Assembly (NCBI RefSeq): GCF_009494395.1
Contig: NZ_VZCB01000001.1
Location: 1-54,449, forward strand
Length of the DNA: 54,449 bases
Direction: 5' to 3'
From: Segatella copri
GTDB taxonomy: Bacteria > Bacteroidota > Bacteroidia > Bacteroidales > Bacteroidaceae
Both the position numbers and the translations under genes were made by a program. Numbering within the stretch: the first letter of the stretch is position 1; each line of letters starts with the position of its first letter. Below, piece after piece: positions 1-6,997 of the stretch. The notes beneath the pieces are model-generated. The model made no database searches. It was not told the origin of the DNA and saw nothing but the letters and a program-made list of their open reading frames with translations.

Positions 1-234
1 CTCCAATTGTAGTTACCCTATGCGAGGGAAATCATTTTCGTTTTATAGAGGAAAGGTAGTAATTTTTGGTGGAAATCGTATCTCTTCTCTGAAGATTTTT
101 GCCATTAGTGTGACTTTTCCTTGATTTTGTGATGGTCGGGTATGTTATTTAAGTGTTTTTGCGCTATGGAGATTTGCCCTTGAATCTTTTTCTCATATCT
201 ATTTGTCTACTATATCTGTTAATTTCCTATATAT

Positions 235-1767
235 TTAATGGATATCAGACTCTTCCGCTGCAGATGCTTTGTCTTCCTTGGATTGGGGCTTGGGTACGAA
301 GCCCAGAATAGCTACCAGACAACTCATCAATGGACTGATGATGTTGAAGAAGCAGAAGGGGAGATACACCAGTGTCGGGATGCCGAGAACCGTACTCTGC
401 GTCATACCGCAGGCTGTCCATGGAACCAGTACGCTCGTTACGGTAGCACTATCCTCTGTACTTCGGCTCAAGAGTTCCGGACGGTAGCCTCGTTCTGCAT
501 ATTCATCCTTGTAGATAGATGCATTCATGATGATGCTCAGAAACTGGTCGCCCATAACGAGATTGAGCAATACGCCCGATGTCACGGTACTGCAGACAAG
601 TGATATGGTGCTGTGGATGCTTTTCAGAAGCACGTGGGTGATAGCGTGAAGCATGCCGCTGGCTACCATACATGAACCGAAACACATGGCACAGAGAATG
701 AGCCAGATGGTGTTGAGCATGCCTGCCATGCCGCGGGTTGCCACAAGTTCATTGATGTTCTCCATGCCGCAATCTACCTGAGTGTGGGTATAGCAGGTAG
801 TCATGATTCCCTCAAAGAGGCTCTTGGCAGTGATGTTGTCTTCGCCAGCAATCTTTACCAGTACTTCCGGCTGGAGGATGAGGGCACAGATGCATGCAGA
901 AAGAGCTGAAAGAAGAAGCGTGATGAGAGAGGGGGTCTTGCGGTAGATGAGCCATCCTGTAAAAGCCGGAACGAGCATCGTAAGTAGGGAGATATTGAAA
1001 CCATGACTCAGACCGGTAAGATACTGGCTGATATCCACAGGTTTGGAATCATAGCAGAGTCCGATGATGAGATAGAGCACCAGCGAGAGCAGGATGCTTG
1101 GTATGGTGGTGTAGAGCATATAGCGGATATGCGAGAAGAGATCGGCACCGGCTATGCTTGAAGCCAGGACGGTGGTATCGCTCATAGGTGAGAGCTTATC
1201 ACCGAAATAGGCTCCCGAGATGATGGCTCCAGCGGTGTAGGGGGCTGGTATTCCCAAGGCATCACCGATTCCCATCAGAGCAATACCGATGGTGGCAATG
1301 GTGGTCCATGAGGTTCCCGTCATCACGGAAATGATGCTGGAGATGATGCAGGCGCAGGGTAGGAAAAAGGTCGGTGACATGATCTGTACACCATAATATA
1401 TTAATGTGGGAACCACGCCACTGATCATCCAGGTCGCTGACATCATTCCGATGAGCAGCAGGATCAGAATAGATACTCCGGCATCGCCCACGGTCTTTTT
1501 GATCATCTCCTCAAAGATATTCCATTTCATATTGTAGATTCCCATGCCGAGTGCAACGCATACTGCTGTGGCTATCATGAGGGCCACCTGAGAGGCACCA
1601 GCCAGGGCATCATCAGGGAAGAGTTTGACAACCATGACGATGAGGGTGATAAGTACTGCCAGCGGTATGACAGAAATGAAGGGATGTGGTTCCACTGGCT
1701 GCTGAGGTGGGCAGGATACCTGCTCTTCAGCAGCTTGAGTTTTTTGTTTATTTTCTTTTTGTTCCAT
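235..1767 (-). CDS. nhaC: NhaC-family Na+/H+ antiporter
   Basis: A 510-residue inner-membrane protein made almost entirely of hydrophobic segments, with a soluble charged N-terminus (about residues 1-28) and a charged C-terminal tail. Length and the Gly/Ser/Thr-rich loops, such as MTGTSWTTIATIG near residue 148 and GAYFGDKLSPMSDTTVLAS near residue 185, match the NhaC branch of the ion transporter superfamily, which exchanges Na+ (or an organic acid pair) for protons. It is transcribed alone, divergently from yaaA, from a Bacteroidetes-type promoter at 1885-1915. The substrate cannot be read from sequence; malate/lactate-type antiporters are in the same family. Family assignment is firm, the specific ion is inferred. 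Confidence 0.85.
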   Translation of the reverse strand: MEQKENKQKTQAAEEQVSCPPQQPVEPHPFISVIPLAVLITLIVMVVKLFPDDALAGASQVALMIATAVCVALGMGIYNMKWNIFEEMIKKTVGDAGVSILILLLIGMMSATWMISGVVPTLIYYGVQIMSPTFFLPCACIISSIISVMTGTSWTTIATIGIALMGIGDALGIPAPYTAGAIISGAYFGDKLSPMSDTTVLASSIAGADLFSHIRYMLYTTIPSILLSLVLYLIIGLCYDSKPVDISQYLTGLSHGFNISLLTMLVPAFTGWLIYRKTPSLITLLLSALSACICALILQPEVLVKIAGEDNITAKSLFEGIMTTCYTHTQVDCGMENINELVATRGMAGMLNTIWLILCAMCFGSCMVASGMLHAITHVLLKSIHSTISLVCSTVTSGVLLNLVMGDQFLSIIMNASIYKDEYAERGYRPELLSRSTEDSATVTSVLVPWTACGMTQSTVLGIPTLVYLPFCFFNIISPLMSCLVAILGFVPKPQSKEDKASAAEESDIH

Positions 1768-1884
1768 TTGTTAATACTCTCTTATACATTTCACAAAGAC
1801 ACAATTCGTCATCTGACAATGCCTGGATGATTTCACCGAATGTCGGATTTTGTTAAGTTTCATATATATATTGTACTTATTGTG

Positions 1885-1915
1885 CAAAAATAATAAATAT
1901 TTTCAGATTTCGCAA
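1885..1915 (-). promoter_or_regulatory. Promoter of the NhaC antiporter gene
   Basis: On the minus strand a TTG element (1913-1915) is followed after 20 bases by TATTTTTG (1885-1892). This fits the Bacteroidetes primary sigma factor consensus TTTG-N19-20-TAnnTTTG. It lies about 120 bases before the nhaC start. Confidence 0.6.
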
Positions 1916-1973
1916 GATAAGGTACAATATAGCATTCTTATTTATAATATATTATACTTTTATTGAACTTTTC

Positions 1974-2004
1974 TTTGAGTTTTGTCATATTTTCATTAAC
2001 TTTG
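1974..2004 (+). promoter_or_regulatory. Promoter of yaaA
   Basis: TTTG at 1974-1977, a 19-base spacer, then TAACTTTG at 1997-2004: a full match to the Bacteroidetes -33/-7 promoter. Transcription would start near 2011, about 40 bases before the yaaA ATG. Confidence 0.65.
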
Positions 2005-2049
2005 CCAGCAAAACTATCATTAAGAGTTACCCTTTAAAATAAATGTATT

Positions 2050-2832
2050 ATGCAGATATTATTGGCAAATGCCAAAATCATGTTTGATAAGGCAGATAGG
2101 GCAGCTGTTTCAAAGCCACTTTTCCAGTCTGTGGCTGAAATGTTGGCTGCAGAAATGGCTAAGCTGGACGTAGAGGAATTGGCTAGGCAACTGGATTGCA
2201 GCCACAAGATAGCTTTGGAAAACTGGAAACGCTATCGTAATTTTATGGCTGCAGAGAAGATGCCTGCCATACTTTCCTACAATGGACAGGCGTATAAGCA
2301 TCTATGCGCTAACACTTTGGGAGAAGAATCCCTGGAGTATGCCCAGAAACATCTCTGGATTACCTGCTTTCTCTATGGATTGCTTCGGCCGATGGATGGC
2401 ATCGTGCCTTATCGTATGGAGCATTGCGTGAAGCTTGAAGCTACAAACGACAAGCCAATCAATCAATTTTGGAAAGATAAACTTACCGATGTTCTTATCA
2501 GCAGTGTGAAAGCTGACGATGGCATACTTATCCATCTCTCTACAGCAGAATATGAACATCTGTTTGATTGGAAGAGAATTTGCAGGGAAGTGAAAGTCAT
2601 CCAGCCCCTCTTTTATGTTCGCCAGAAGGATGGTAGGCTGAAAATGCAGGCTGTGTGGGCTAAATCCTGCCGTGGAGCTATGGTAAGATACATTTTAAGC
2701 AACCAACTTGCTACTCCAGAAGAATTGGCAGCCTTCAGTTACGAAGGTTTTGAATACGCACCAGAATTAGGAGAAGTGGCTTTTCCGCATTTCGTTCGTT
2801 TGCATTGTCTAGAAGACAAGGGAGCGGACTAG
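2050..2832 (+). CDS. yaaA: YaaA/UPF0246 family peroxide-stress protein
   Basis: A 260-residue cytosolic protein of the YaaA (DUF328/UPF0246) family, whose E. coli member lowers intracellular free iron and limits Fenton damage during peroxide stress. Recognisable family features are the N-terminal LLANAKIM segment (the family usually starts with an ILLSPAKxM-like stretch), the YNGQAYKHL block near residue 79, the LYGLLRPMDGIVPYRMEH block near residue 109 and the C-terminal FSYEGFEYAPE stretch. Length is normal for the family. It is a single-gene unit with its own promoter and a terminator that overlaps its stop codon. The family call is strong; the iron-related role is taken from the E. coli protein. 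Confidence 0.88.
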   Translation: MQILLANAKIMFDKADRAAVSKPLFQSVAEMLAAEMAKLDVEELARQLDCSHKIALENWKRYRNFMAAEKMPAILSYNGQAYKHLCANTLGEESLEYAQKHLWITCFLYGLLRPMDGIVPYRMEHCVKLEATNDKPINQFWKDKLTDVLISSVKADDGILIHLSTAEYEHLFDWKRICREVKVIQPLFYVRQKDGRLKMQAVWAKSCRGAMVRYILSNQLATPEELAAFSYEGFEYAPELGEVAFPHFVRLHCLEDKGAD

Positions 2833-2859
2833 GCTATGCTTTAGTCCGTTCCCTTGTTT
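2818..2859 (+). terminator. Terminator of yaaA
   Basis: Inverted repeat AAGGGAGCGGACTA (2818-2831) and TAGTCCGTTCCCTT (2842-2855), 14 bp with one G-U pair, followed by a short T-rich stretch. The left arm contains the end of yaaA, so the stop codon lies inside the hairpin. Confidence 0.75.
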
Positions 2860-2885
2860 AATTTAGTTTAAATCCTGAACAATTC

Positions 2886-2916
2886 TTGTTTATCTCTAGA
2901 TAAAATTGTATCTTTG
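2886..2916 (+). promoter_or_regulatory. Promoter in front of the 21-bp palindrome array
   Basis: TTG at 2886-2888, 20 bases, TATCTTTG at 2909-2916: an excellent Bacteroidetes promoter. Its expected start near 2922 places the whole palindrome array (2934-3017) inside the 5' leader of whatever is transcribed, most likely the HU-related gene at 3151. Confidence 0.6.
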
Positions 2917-2933
2917 CCGTGGAGAAAGTTATG

Positions 2934-3017
2934 TTCAGCACTGCTGAACTTATATTCAATACTGCTAAACTTAAGTTCAACACTGCTGAATATAGATTCA
3001 ACATTGCTGAACATAGA
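2934..3017 (+). repeat. Four tandem 21-bp palindromic repeats
   Basis: Four head-to-tail units start at 2934, 2955, 2976 and 2997, exactly 21 bases apart. Unit 1 begins with the perfect palindrome TTCAGCACTGCTGAA (7-bp arms around one base). Units 2-4 vary it at a few positions (TTCAATACTGCTAAA, TTCAACACTGCTGAA, TTCAACATTGCTGAA) and each is followed by a 6-base A/T-rich linker. Spacing of two helical turns puts all sites on one DNA face. The array occupies much of the 318-base gap 2833-3150; no gene is seen there apart from a 14-codon ATG frame at 3027. Confidence 0.9.
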
Positions 3018-3150
3018 TTTCTTCTAATGATAAAGACTATTATCCTTAAGAATATAGATGAATGCATTTAAGGATGCAAACTATCTCTTCCAGGATTACG
3101 GTCTCTCTTTATAAATGATGTTGTAGAACTTAATAAGGAAAGGAATCGAT

Positions 3151-3789
3151 ATGGTAAAGTACAAGTTACAGGAGATGTCGGATGTTCATCATACCGGCAA
3201 GCGTAAGGTTTATCCCAAGATGGTAGTCAACCGCACTCTATCTCGCAAGGAATTCATCGAAAGAATGCATGGTTATCATCGTGGCATTTCGGCAAGCACC
3301 ACGGAGGCAGTGCTGATGGACGTGGAAGATATGCTGGTTGAGATGCTCTCCATGGGCTATAATGTAAATCTGGAAGGTCTCGGCACCTTCTCTCTGTCCT
3401 TGGGTTTCGAGGATGACAAGCCTACGGAGATGCAGGGCGATGACGACAAGATGACCTATCGCAAGGTGGGCGTAAGAGATGTGAACTTCAAGGCGTCTCC
3501 CGATTTCATCAAGTCTGTGAAGCTGGAAACCGACCGGGATCTGGAGCGAGATATGGGTGGTGTAAAACTGATATTGAAAAAGAAATATACCCGAGAGGAG
3601 CGCATCGCCCGAGCCCTGGATGTCATCGATGAGAATGGCTTCATCGGTCTTACTGACTATGCCTACATCAACAACTTGAGCCGCACTGCCGCCTCCTTGG
3701 AATTAAAGGAGATAGCCCATGACGAGACTGCTCCCATCCGCTCTGTGGGTCGGCACAGTCACAAGGTTTGGGTGAGGAGAAAAAAATAA
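3151..3789 (+). CDS. HU-related DNA-binding protein with C-terminal extension
   Basis: A 212-residue protein of the Bacteroidetes HU-like (HU/IHF fold) group. Residues about 1-125 carry the HU-type domain: an opening strand with MVVNRTLSRKEFIERM, a helical segment, then the beta-arm start LEGLGTFSLSLGF near residue 80, as in other putative HU-family DNA-binding proteins of Bacteroidales. The remainder (about 140-212) is basic, with a helix-turn-helix-like stretch EERIARALDVIDENGFIGLTD and a basic end (HSHKVWVRRKK); I do not recognise that part as a named domain. It is probably expressed through the palindrome-containing leader upstream. A nucleoid or regulatory role is inferred; an autoregulator of the palindrome array is possible but unproven. 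Confidence 0.7.
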   Translation: MVKYKLQEMSDVHHTGKRKVYPKMVVNRTLSRKEFIERMHGYHRGISASTTEAVLMDVEDMLVEMLSMGYNVNLEGLGTFSLSLGFEDDKPTEMQGDDDKMTYRKVGVRDVNFKASPDFIKSVKLETDRDLERDMGGVKLILKKKYTREERIARALDVIDENGFIGLTDYAYINNLSRTAASLELKEIAHDETAPIRSVGRHSHKVWVRRKK

Positions 3790-3811
3790 GATAAAGCGTG
3801 ATTTCTCATCA

Positions 3812-3854
3812 TTTTCTTTGGCATTTCCAATTCTTTTCGTTAATTTTGTAGCGT
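3812..3854 (+). promoter_or_regulatory. Promoter of toxin-antitoxin pair 1 (43-bp repeat, copy 1)
   Basis: Contains TTTG (3817-3820), a 20-base spacer and TAATTTTG (3841-3848), followed by a purine-rich ribosome binding region and the antitoxin ATG at 3877. The same 43 bases recur without mismatch at 4620-4662. Confidence 0.75.
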
Positions 3855-3876
3855 TAATTTAAAAGAAAGGAATAAG

Positions 3877-4155
3877 ATGGAAACGATTAATATTCAGTTT
3901 CAAGTACCTTCTACAGGTCAATATACGCTTGACGAATTTGTCGCTAAGCTCAAAGACTATGCTGAAAAATTAGCAAGTTCTATCTCCAAATCAGGAAATA
4001 GTTACCAGGAAACTTATATGAGCCAGGCAGAGCAGGAAGCCTACGTGGCAGAAAGCCTCAACCGTGCTCTTGATGAAATGGAAGCTCATAAGAAGAATGG
4101 AACTAAGCCGATGAGTTTTGATGATTTTATGGCTAAACTTGATGAGGAGGATTAG
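3877..4155 (+). CDS. Antitoxin of a RelE/ParE-type module (pair 1)
   Basis: A 92-residue acidic protein directly in front of a RelE/ParE-like toxin gene (2-base gap). The last third (EAYVAESLNRALDEMEAHKKNGTKPMSFDDFMAKLDEED) resembles the C-terminal half of the antitoxin at 49274: both have AYV-ESL-RA--E, an N-G-K step and end in LDEED. This is the expected toxin-wrapping region. The N-terminal part has no recognised DNA-binding fold but would supply autoregulation in known modules. The codons for the terminal Asp-Glu-Glu-Asp contain AGGAGG, which acts as the ribosome binding site for the toxin. Identification rests on context and the paralogue, so function is inferred. Confidence 0.7.
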   Translation: METINIQFQVPSTGQYTLDEFVAKLKDYAEKLASSISKSGNSYQETYMSQAEQEAYVAESLNRALDEMEAHKKNGTKPMSFDDFMAKLDEED

Positions 4156-4157
4156 TT

Positions 4158-4499
4158 ATGGAAGTTGAAATACGTGTTGAGAATGAGTTCTTAATACAGT
4201 TTAAGCGTCTTTCTAAAAAATATCGTTCTTTAAAAAGCGATATTAAAGATTTGAAAGCCTCTCTTGTAATTGATCCATTTCAAGGTAGCAGTCTTGGCAA
4301 AGGTGTCAGAAAGGTGAGAATGGCAATAGCTAGTAAGGGTAAAGGTAAGAGTGGTGGTGCAAGGGTCATCACTTATAATCTTTACCAGGAAGGAGATTCC
4401 ATTATCATTGATTTGTTGACAATCTATGATAAAGGAGAAATCTCCAATATCTCTGATGAGTTTATCAGTTTTTTGCTTGATAAACGTAAAAATGGATAA
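4158..4499 (+). CDS. RelE/ParE-family toxin (pair 1)
   Basis: A 113-residue basic protein of the RelE/ParE superfamily, subgroup carrying the block GVRKVRMAIASKGKGKSGG (about residues 49-67), followed by the strands VITYNLY and IIDLLTIYDKGE. Members usually cleave mRNA at the ribosome or act on gyrase; which applies here cannot be told from sequence. N-terminus FKRLSKKYRSLKSDIKDL forms the expected two helices. It is co-transcribed with the antitoxin. The paralogue at 49530 shares the central block exactly, so the two modules have a common origin. Confidence 0.82.
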   Translation: MEVEIRVENEFLIQFKRLSKKYRSLKSDIKDLKASLVIDPFQGSSLGKGVRKVRMAIASKGKGKSGGARVITYNLYQEGDSIIIDLLTIYDKGEISNISDEFISFLLDKRKNG

Positions 4500-4619
4500 T
4501 ACGCAGAATTTGTAGATTGTGTGATTGTAGAATTTCATGGTATTTCATAACGAGGATTGCCTTTCAGTATTTCTGATGCTGAAAGGCTTTTTTGTGTCTT
4601 AAAGCGAAGAAAGTCGTTC

Positions 4620-4662
4620 TTTTCTTTGGCATTTCCAATTCTTTTCGTTAATTTTGTAGCGT
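4620..4662 (+). promoter_or_regulatory. Second copy of the 43-bp promoter repeat
   Basis: Identical over all 43 bases to 3812-3854, including TTTG (4625-4628), 20-base spacer and TAATTTTG (4649-4656). Transcription would begin near 4663 and run through the structured region towards mod at 5132. Confidence 0.7.
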
Positions 4663-4672
4663 CATTTCCGAG

Positions 4673-4765
4673 ATGGCTGGCAAAGGGATGCTGGCTGATA
4701 AGTTTGGGGATTGGCTTTATCTTTTAGAATTAGACGTTTACTACGTTTCGCTTCTGATTAATTGA
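4673..4765 (+). CDS. Possible 30-residue leader peptide
   Basis: An ATG about 10 bases after the predicted start of transcription opens a 30-codon frame (begins MAGKGMLADKFGDWLYLL, ends in a hydrophobic run before TGA). No ribosome binding site is evident and I know no family. It might be a translated leader peptide, a degraded gene fragment, or chance. Confidence 0.2.
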   Translation: MAGKGMLADKFGDWLYLLELDVYYVSLLIN

Positions 4766-5063
4766 AACTTCGGAACTTTCAAAATAGGAGATCGGAAAAG
4801 AGATGGCAGTGGACGCCTACATAATGTGTATATATACACGGCACGAGTGCGCCCTTTCGTATAGAAAGGGTGTACCTTGTGCTACATACATATATACTTT
4901 ATTGGTGTAGGTGTGTCCTCTTGCTTCTTATTATACTGCTTGTCTCCTAAGGTTCCGAAGACCGCAATTAACAAGTAGTTGCAAGGAGTAATGACCCCTG
5001 CGCCAATTCTTTTAGATAGATTTGTGCCTACTTAGATAGAAACTACTAACTTGTTGGTACAAA
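4763..5063 (+). ncRNA. Highly structured leader or small RNA upstream of mod
   Basis: Several strong potential stems follow one another. (i) TGAAA/TTTCA at 4763-4781. (ii) A rod in which 4840-4858 pairs with 4864-4883 (about 19 pairs, a 5-base loop GTATA, one bulge, some G-U), extended by A/T-rich flanks to about 4821-4900. (iii) A nested hairpin: TTGGTGTAGG (4902-4911) with CCTGCGCCAA (4997-5006), CTCTTGC (4918-4924) with GCAAGGAG (4981-4988), and ACTGCTTGT (4935-4943) with ACAAGTAGT (4971-4979). (iv) TTTGTGCC (5021-5028) with GGTACAAA (5056-5063). The segment 5041-5055 can also compete for 4970-4980. The nested hairpin recalls 6S-like RNAs, but no known family is identified. Confidence 0.5.
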
Positions 5064-5131
5064 GACTAATGTTATCGGATTATATTTATCTGCTTTGGGG
5101 GTGAGCAAAGGGATGTAACGTTGTTATTCTT

Positions 5132-6997
5132 ATGAACAAATACGAACTCGCAAAGAAGATAAATGAATTGGAGGGTCTTACGAATGATGAGAAATCGGAG
5201 TTAATCAAACTACTTCGTTCGCAAAAGAAGTATGGTTTGGTTTGGGAAGACAAGCCTGAAGATGCTGAGCAAAGAATGGTCAACGAGCAGCCTGTGCTTG
5301 TTGAAGTGCCTGAACGTGCCATCCTCAGCGATGACGCTGAGGCGCCAAACCATATTCTTATTGAAGGCGATAACCTCGAAACCCTTACTGCTCTTAGCTA
5401 TACTCATGCAGGGAAGATTGATGTCATTTATATCGATCCTCCTTACAATACAGGTAATAAGGATTTTATTTATAACGATTCTTTTGTTGATAAGGAAGAC
5501 GGCTACCGCCATTCCAAATGGTTGACGTTCATGAATAAGCGCTTAAAAATAGCCAAGAATTTGCTTTCAGATAAAGGCGTGATATTTATCTCTATCGACG
5601 ATAATGAGCAAGCACCTTTAAAGATGCTTTGTGATGAAGTCTTTGGAAATATAAACTTATGTGGTCAATTAATATGGAGGAAGAAAAGTGGTGGAGGTCA
5701 AACTGATATTTATTTTGTAACGGAACATGAGTATATATTGGTTTATCAGAAAAGTGCAGCTTTTAAATGGATAGACCCTGTAGAGATACAATCTTCGGAC
5801 GAATTCAAAAATGAAGATGAACGTGGAAAATATAATTTGGTTAAGTTAGAAAAATGGGGAAGCTCTGCCCATAAAGAAGATAGACCAAGTATGTATTTTC
5901 CAATAAAGGATGAGCAAGGAAATGATTATTTTCCAATAGCTCCTGATGGAAAGCCAGGACGTTGGCGTATAGGATTACAAAGAATGGAAAATGTTATAAA
6001 TAATAACTTAATAGAATGGAGAAAAGGCAAACCATATGAGAAAGTATACTTTGATATAAATGCTCAAAAAGTTAAGGTAAAGAAGAGTCGAAGTATATTG
6101 TATGATGTAGCAGAAAATGCTGATGGAAGCTACTTGTTAACTTCTCTGTTTGGTAAAAAAGATATATTTACTAATCCGAAGCCTGTTGAATTGATAACTA
6201 ATGTAATAAGCCATCATGGGAATAAAAGGGGAATTATTTTAGACTTCTTTGCCGGTTCCGGTACTACTCTTCATGCCACAATGCAACTGAATGCCGAAGA
6301 TGGCGGGCATCGCCAATGTATCTTGGTTACCAATAACGAGAATGGAATTTGTGAGAATGTGACTTATGAGCGAAACCGTCGAGTAATCCAGGGCTATACA
6401 ACTCCTAAGGGAGAAAAGGTTCCAGGCTTAACCCGCAACAACCTTCGTTATTACAAGACGCAGTTTGTGCCTCGTGATAAGAGTCCGAAGAATCTGCGTA
6501 ATTTGATGGCACTCTCTACAGATATGCTTTGCATCCACAACGATACATATATCGAGAAGCCATTTGCTGGCAAGAACATCAACAACAAGATTGCTCGCTA
6601 TTTCGAGAGCAATGATGGAACTAAGCGAATGCTGGTGATTTATCGTGCTGAGGCTATTCAAGCCCTGGTAGAGTTGATGAAGCAGGAATTCAAGAATGCC
6701 GAAAGTAATGAGAACGGCAAACTCATGGTCTATGTCTTCTCGCCAAACGGCTATGCTTATGATGATGAGTTTGAGGATGTGGCAGATTACGTTTCGCTTT
6801 GTGCCATGCCTGATGCCGTACAGAATGCTTATCGCAGAGTTTTGCCAAAGAAGCGTCAAGCGCAACTCCTGGATGATATTGCTGAAGAAACGGACTCAGA
6901 AGCACGGACAATAGAAGAATCGGATTTATTTCAAAATCAAACATATACAATGGCAGCAAGTGAAATCAAAGATGACAGGGAAGGAGGCAACGAATGA
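5132..6997 (+). CDS. mod: Type III restriction-modification DNA methyltransferase (Mod)
   Basis: A 621-residue beta-class adenine methyltransferase. Motif IV is IDPPYNTGNKDFIYNDSF (DPPY at 102-105) and the S-adenosylmethionine site (motif I) is DFFAGSGTT at 371-379; the order IV before I defines the beta class used by type III systems. The stretch between them, about residues 170-340, is the likely target-recognition region and is visibly A/T-richer than the gene's ends, as is common for exchanged recognition domains. The N-terminus (MNKYELAKKINELEGLTNDEKSEL) is typical of type III Mod proteins. Its stop overlaps the res start by 4 bases (ATGA). It methylates one DNA strand at an asymmetric site to protect against Res and is also needed for restriction. 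It is the first gene of a five-gene operon. Confidence 0.93.
   Translation: MNKYELAKKINELEGLTNDEKSELIKLLRSQKKYGLVWEDKPEDAEQRMVNEQPVLVEVPERAILSDDAEAPNHILIEGDNLETLTALSYTHAGKIDVIYIDPPYNTGNKDFIYNDSFVDKEDGYRHSKWLTFMNKRLKIAKNLLSDKGVIFISIDDNEQAPLKMLCDEVFGNINLCGQLIWRKKSGGGQTDIYFVTEHEYILVYQKSAAFKWIDPVEIQSSDEFKNEDERGKYNLVKLEKWGSSAHKEDRPSMYFPIKDEQGNDYFPIAPDGKPGRWRIGLQRMENVINNNLIEWRKGKPYEKVYFDINAQKVKVKKSRSILYDVAENADGSYLLTSLFGKKDIFTNPKPVELITNVISHHGNKRGIILDFFAGSGTTLHATMQLNAEDGGHRQCILVTNNENGICENVTYERNRRVIQGYTTPKGEKVPGLTRNNLRYYKTQFVPRDKSPKNLRNLMALSTDMLCIHNDTYIEKPFAGKNINNKIARYFESNDGTKRMLVIYRAEAIQALVELMKQEFKNAESNENGKLMVYVFSPNGYAYDDEFEDVADYVSLCAMPDAVQNAYRRVLPKKRQAQLLDDIAEETDSEARTIEESDLFQNQTYTMAASEIKDDREGGNE

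Larger units (their letters stand above)
4500..5131 (+). other. 632-base gap between toxin-antitoxin pair 1 and mod
   Basis: Holds a small hairpin TGCTGAAAGGC-type region just after the toxin (about 4560-4595), the second 43-bp promoter copy (4620-4662), a possible 30-codon ORF (4673-4765) and a long run of potential RNA stems (4763-5063). No protein gene of normal size is present on either strand. Confidence 0.7.

Noticed and set aside
1..234. Gene fragment at the left edge
   Set aside because: No frame with coding character on either strand; A/T-rich intergenic sequence only.
2934..3017. 21-bp repeats as a CRISPR array
   Set aside because: Units are head-to-tail with only 6 bases between palindromes, vary from unit to unit, and no cas genes are near.
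4763..5063. tRNA, tmRNA or retron RNA
   Set aside because: No T-loop, anticodon or CCA pattern was found, and no reverse transcriptase gene is adjacent.
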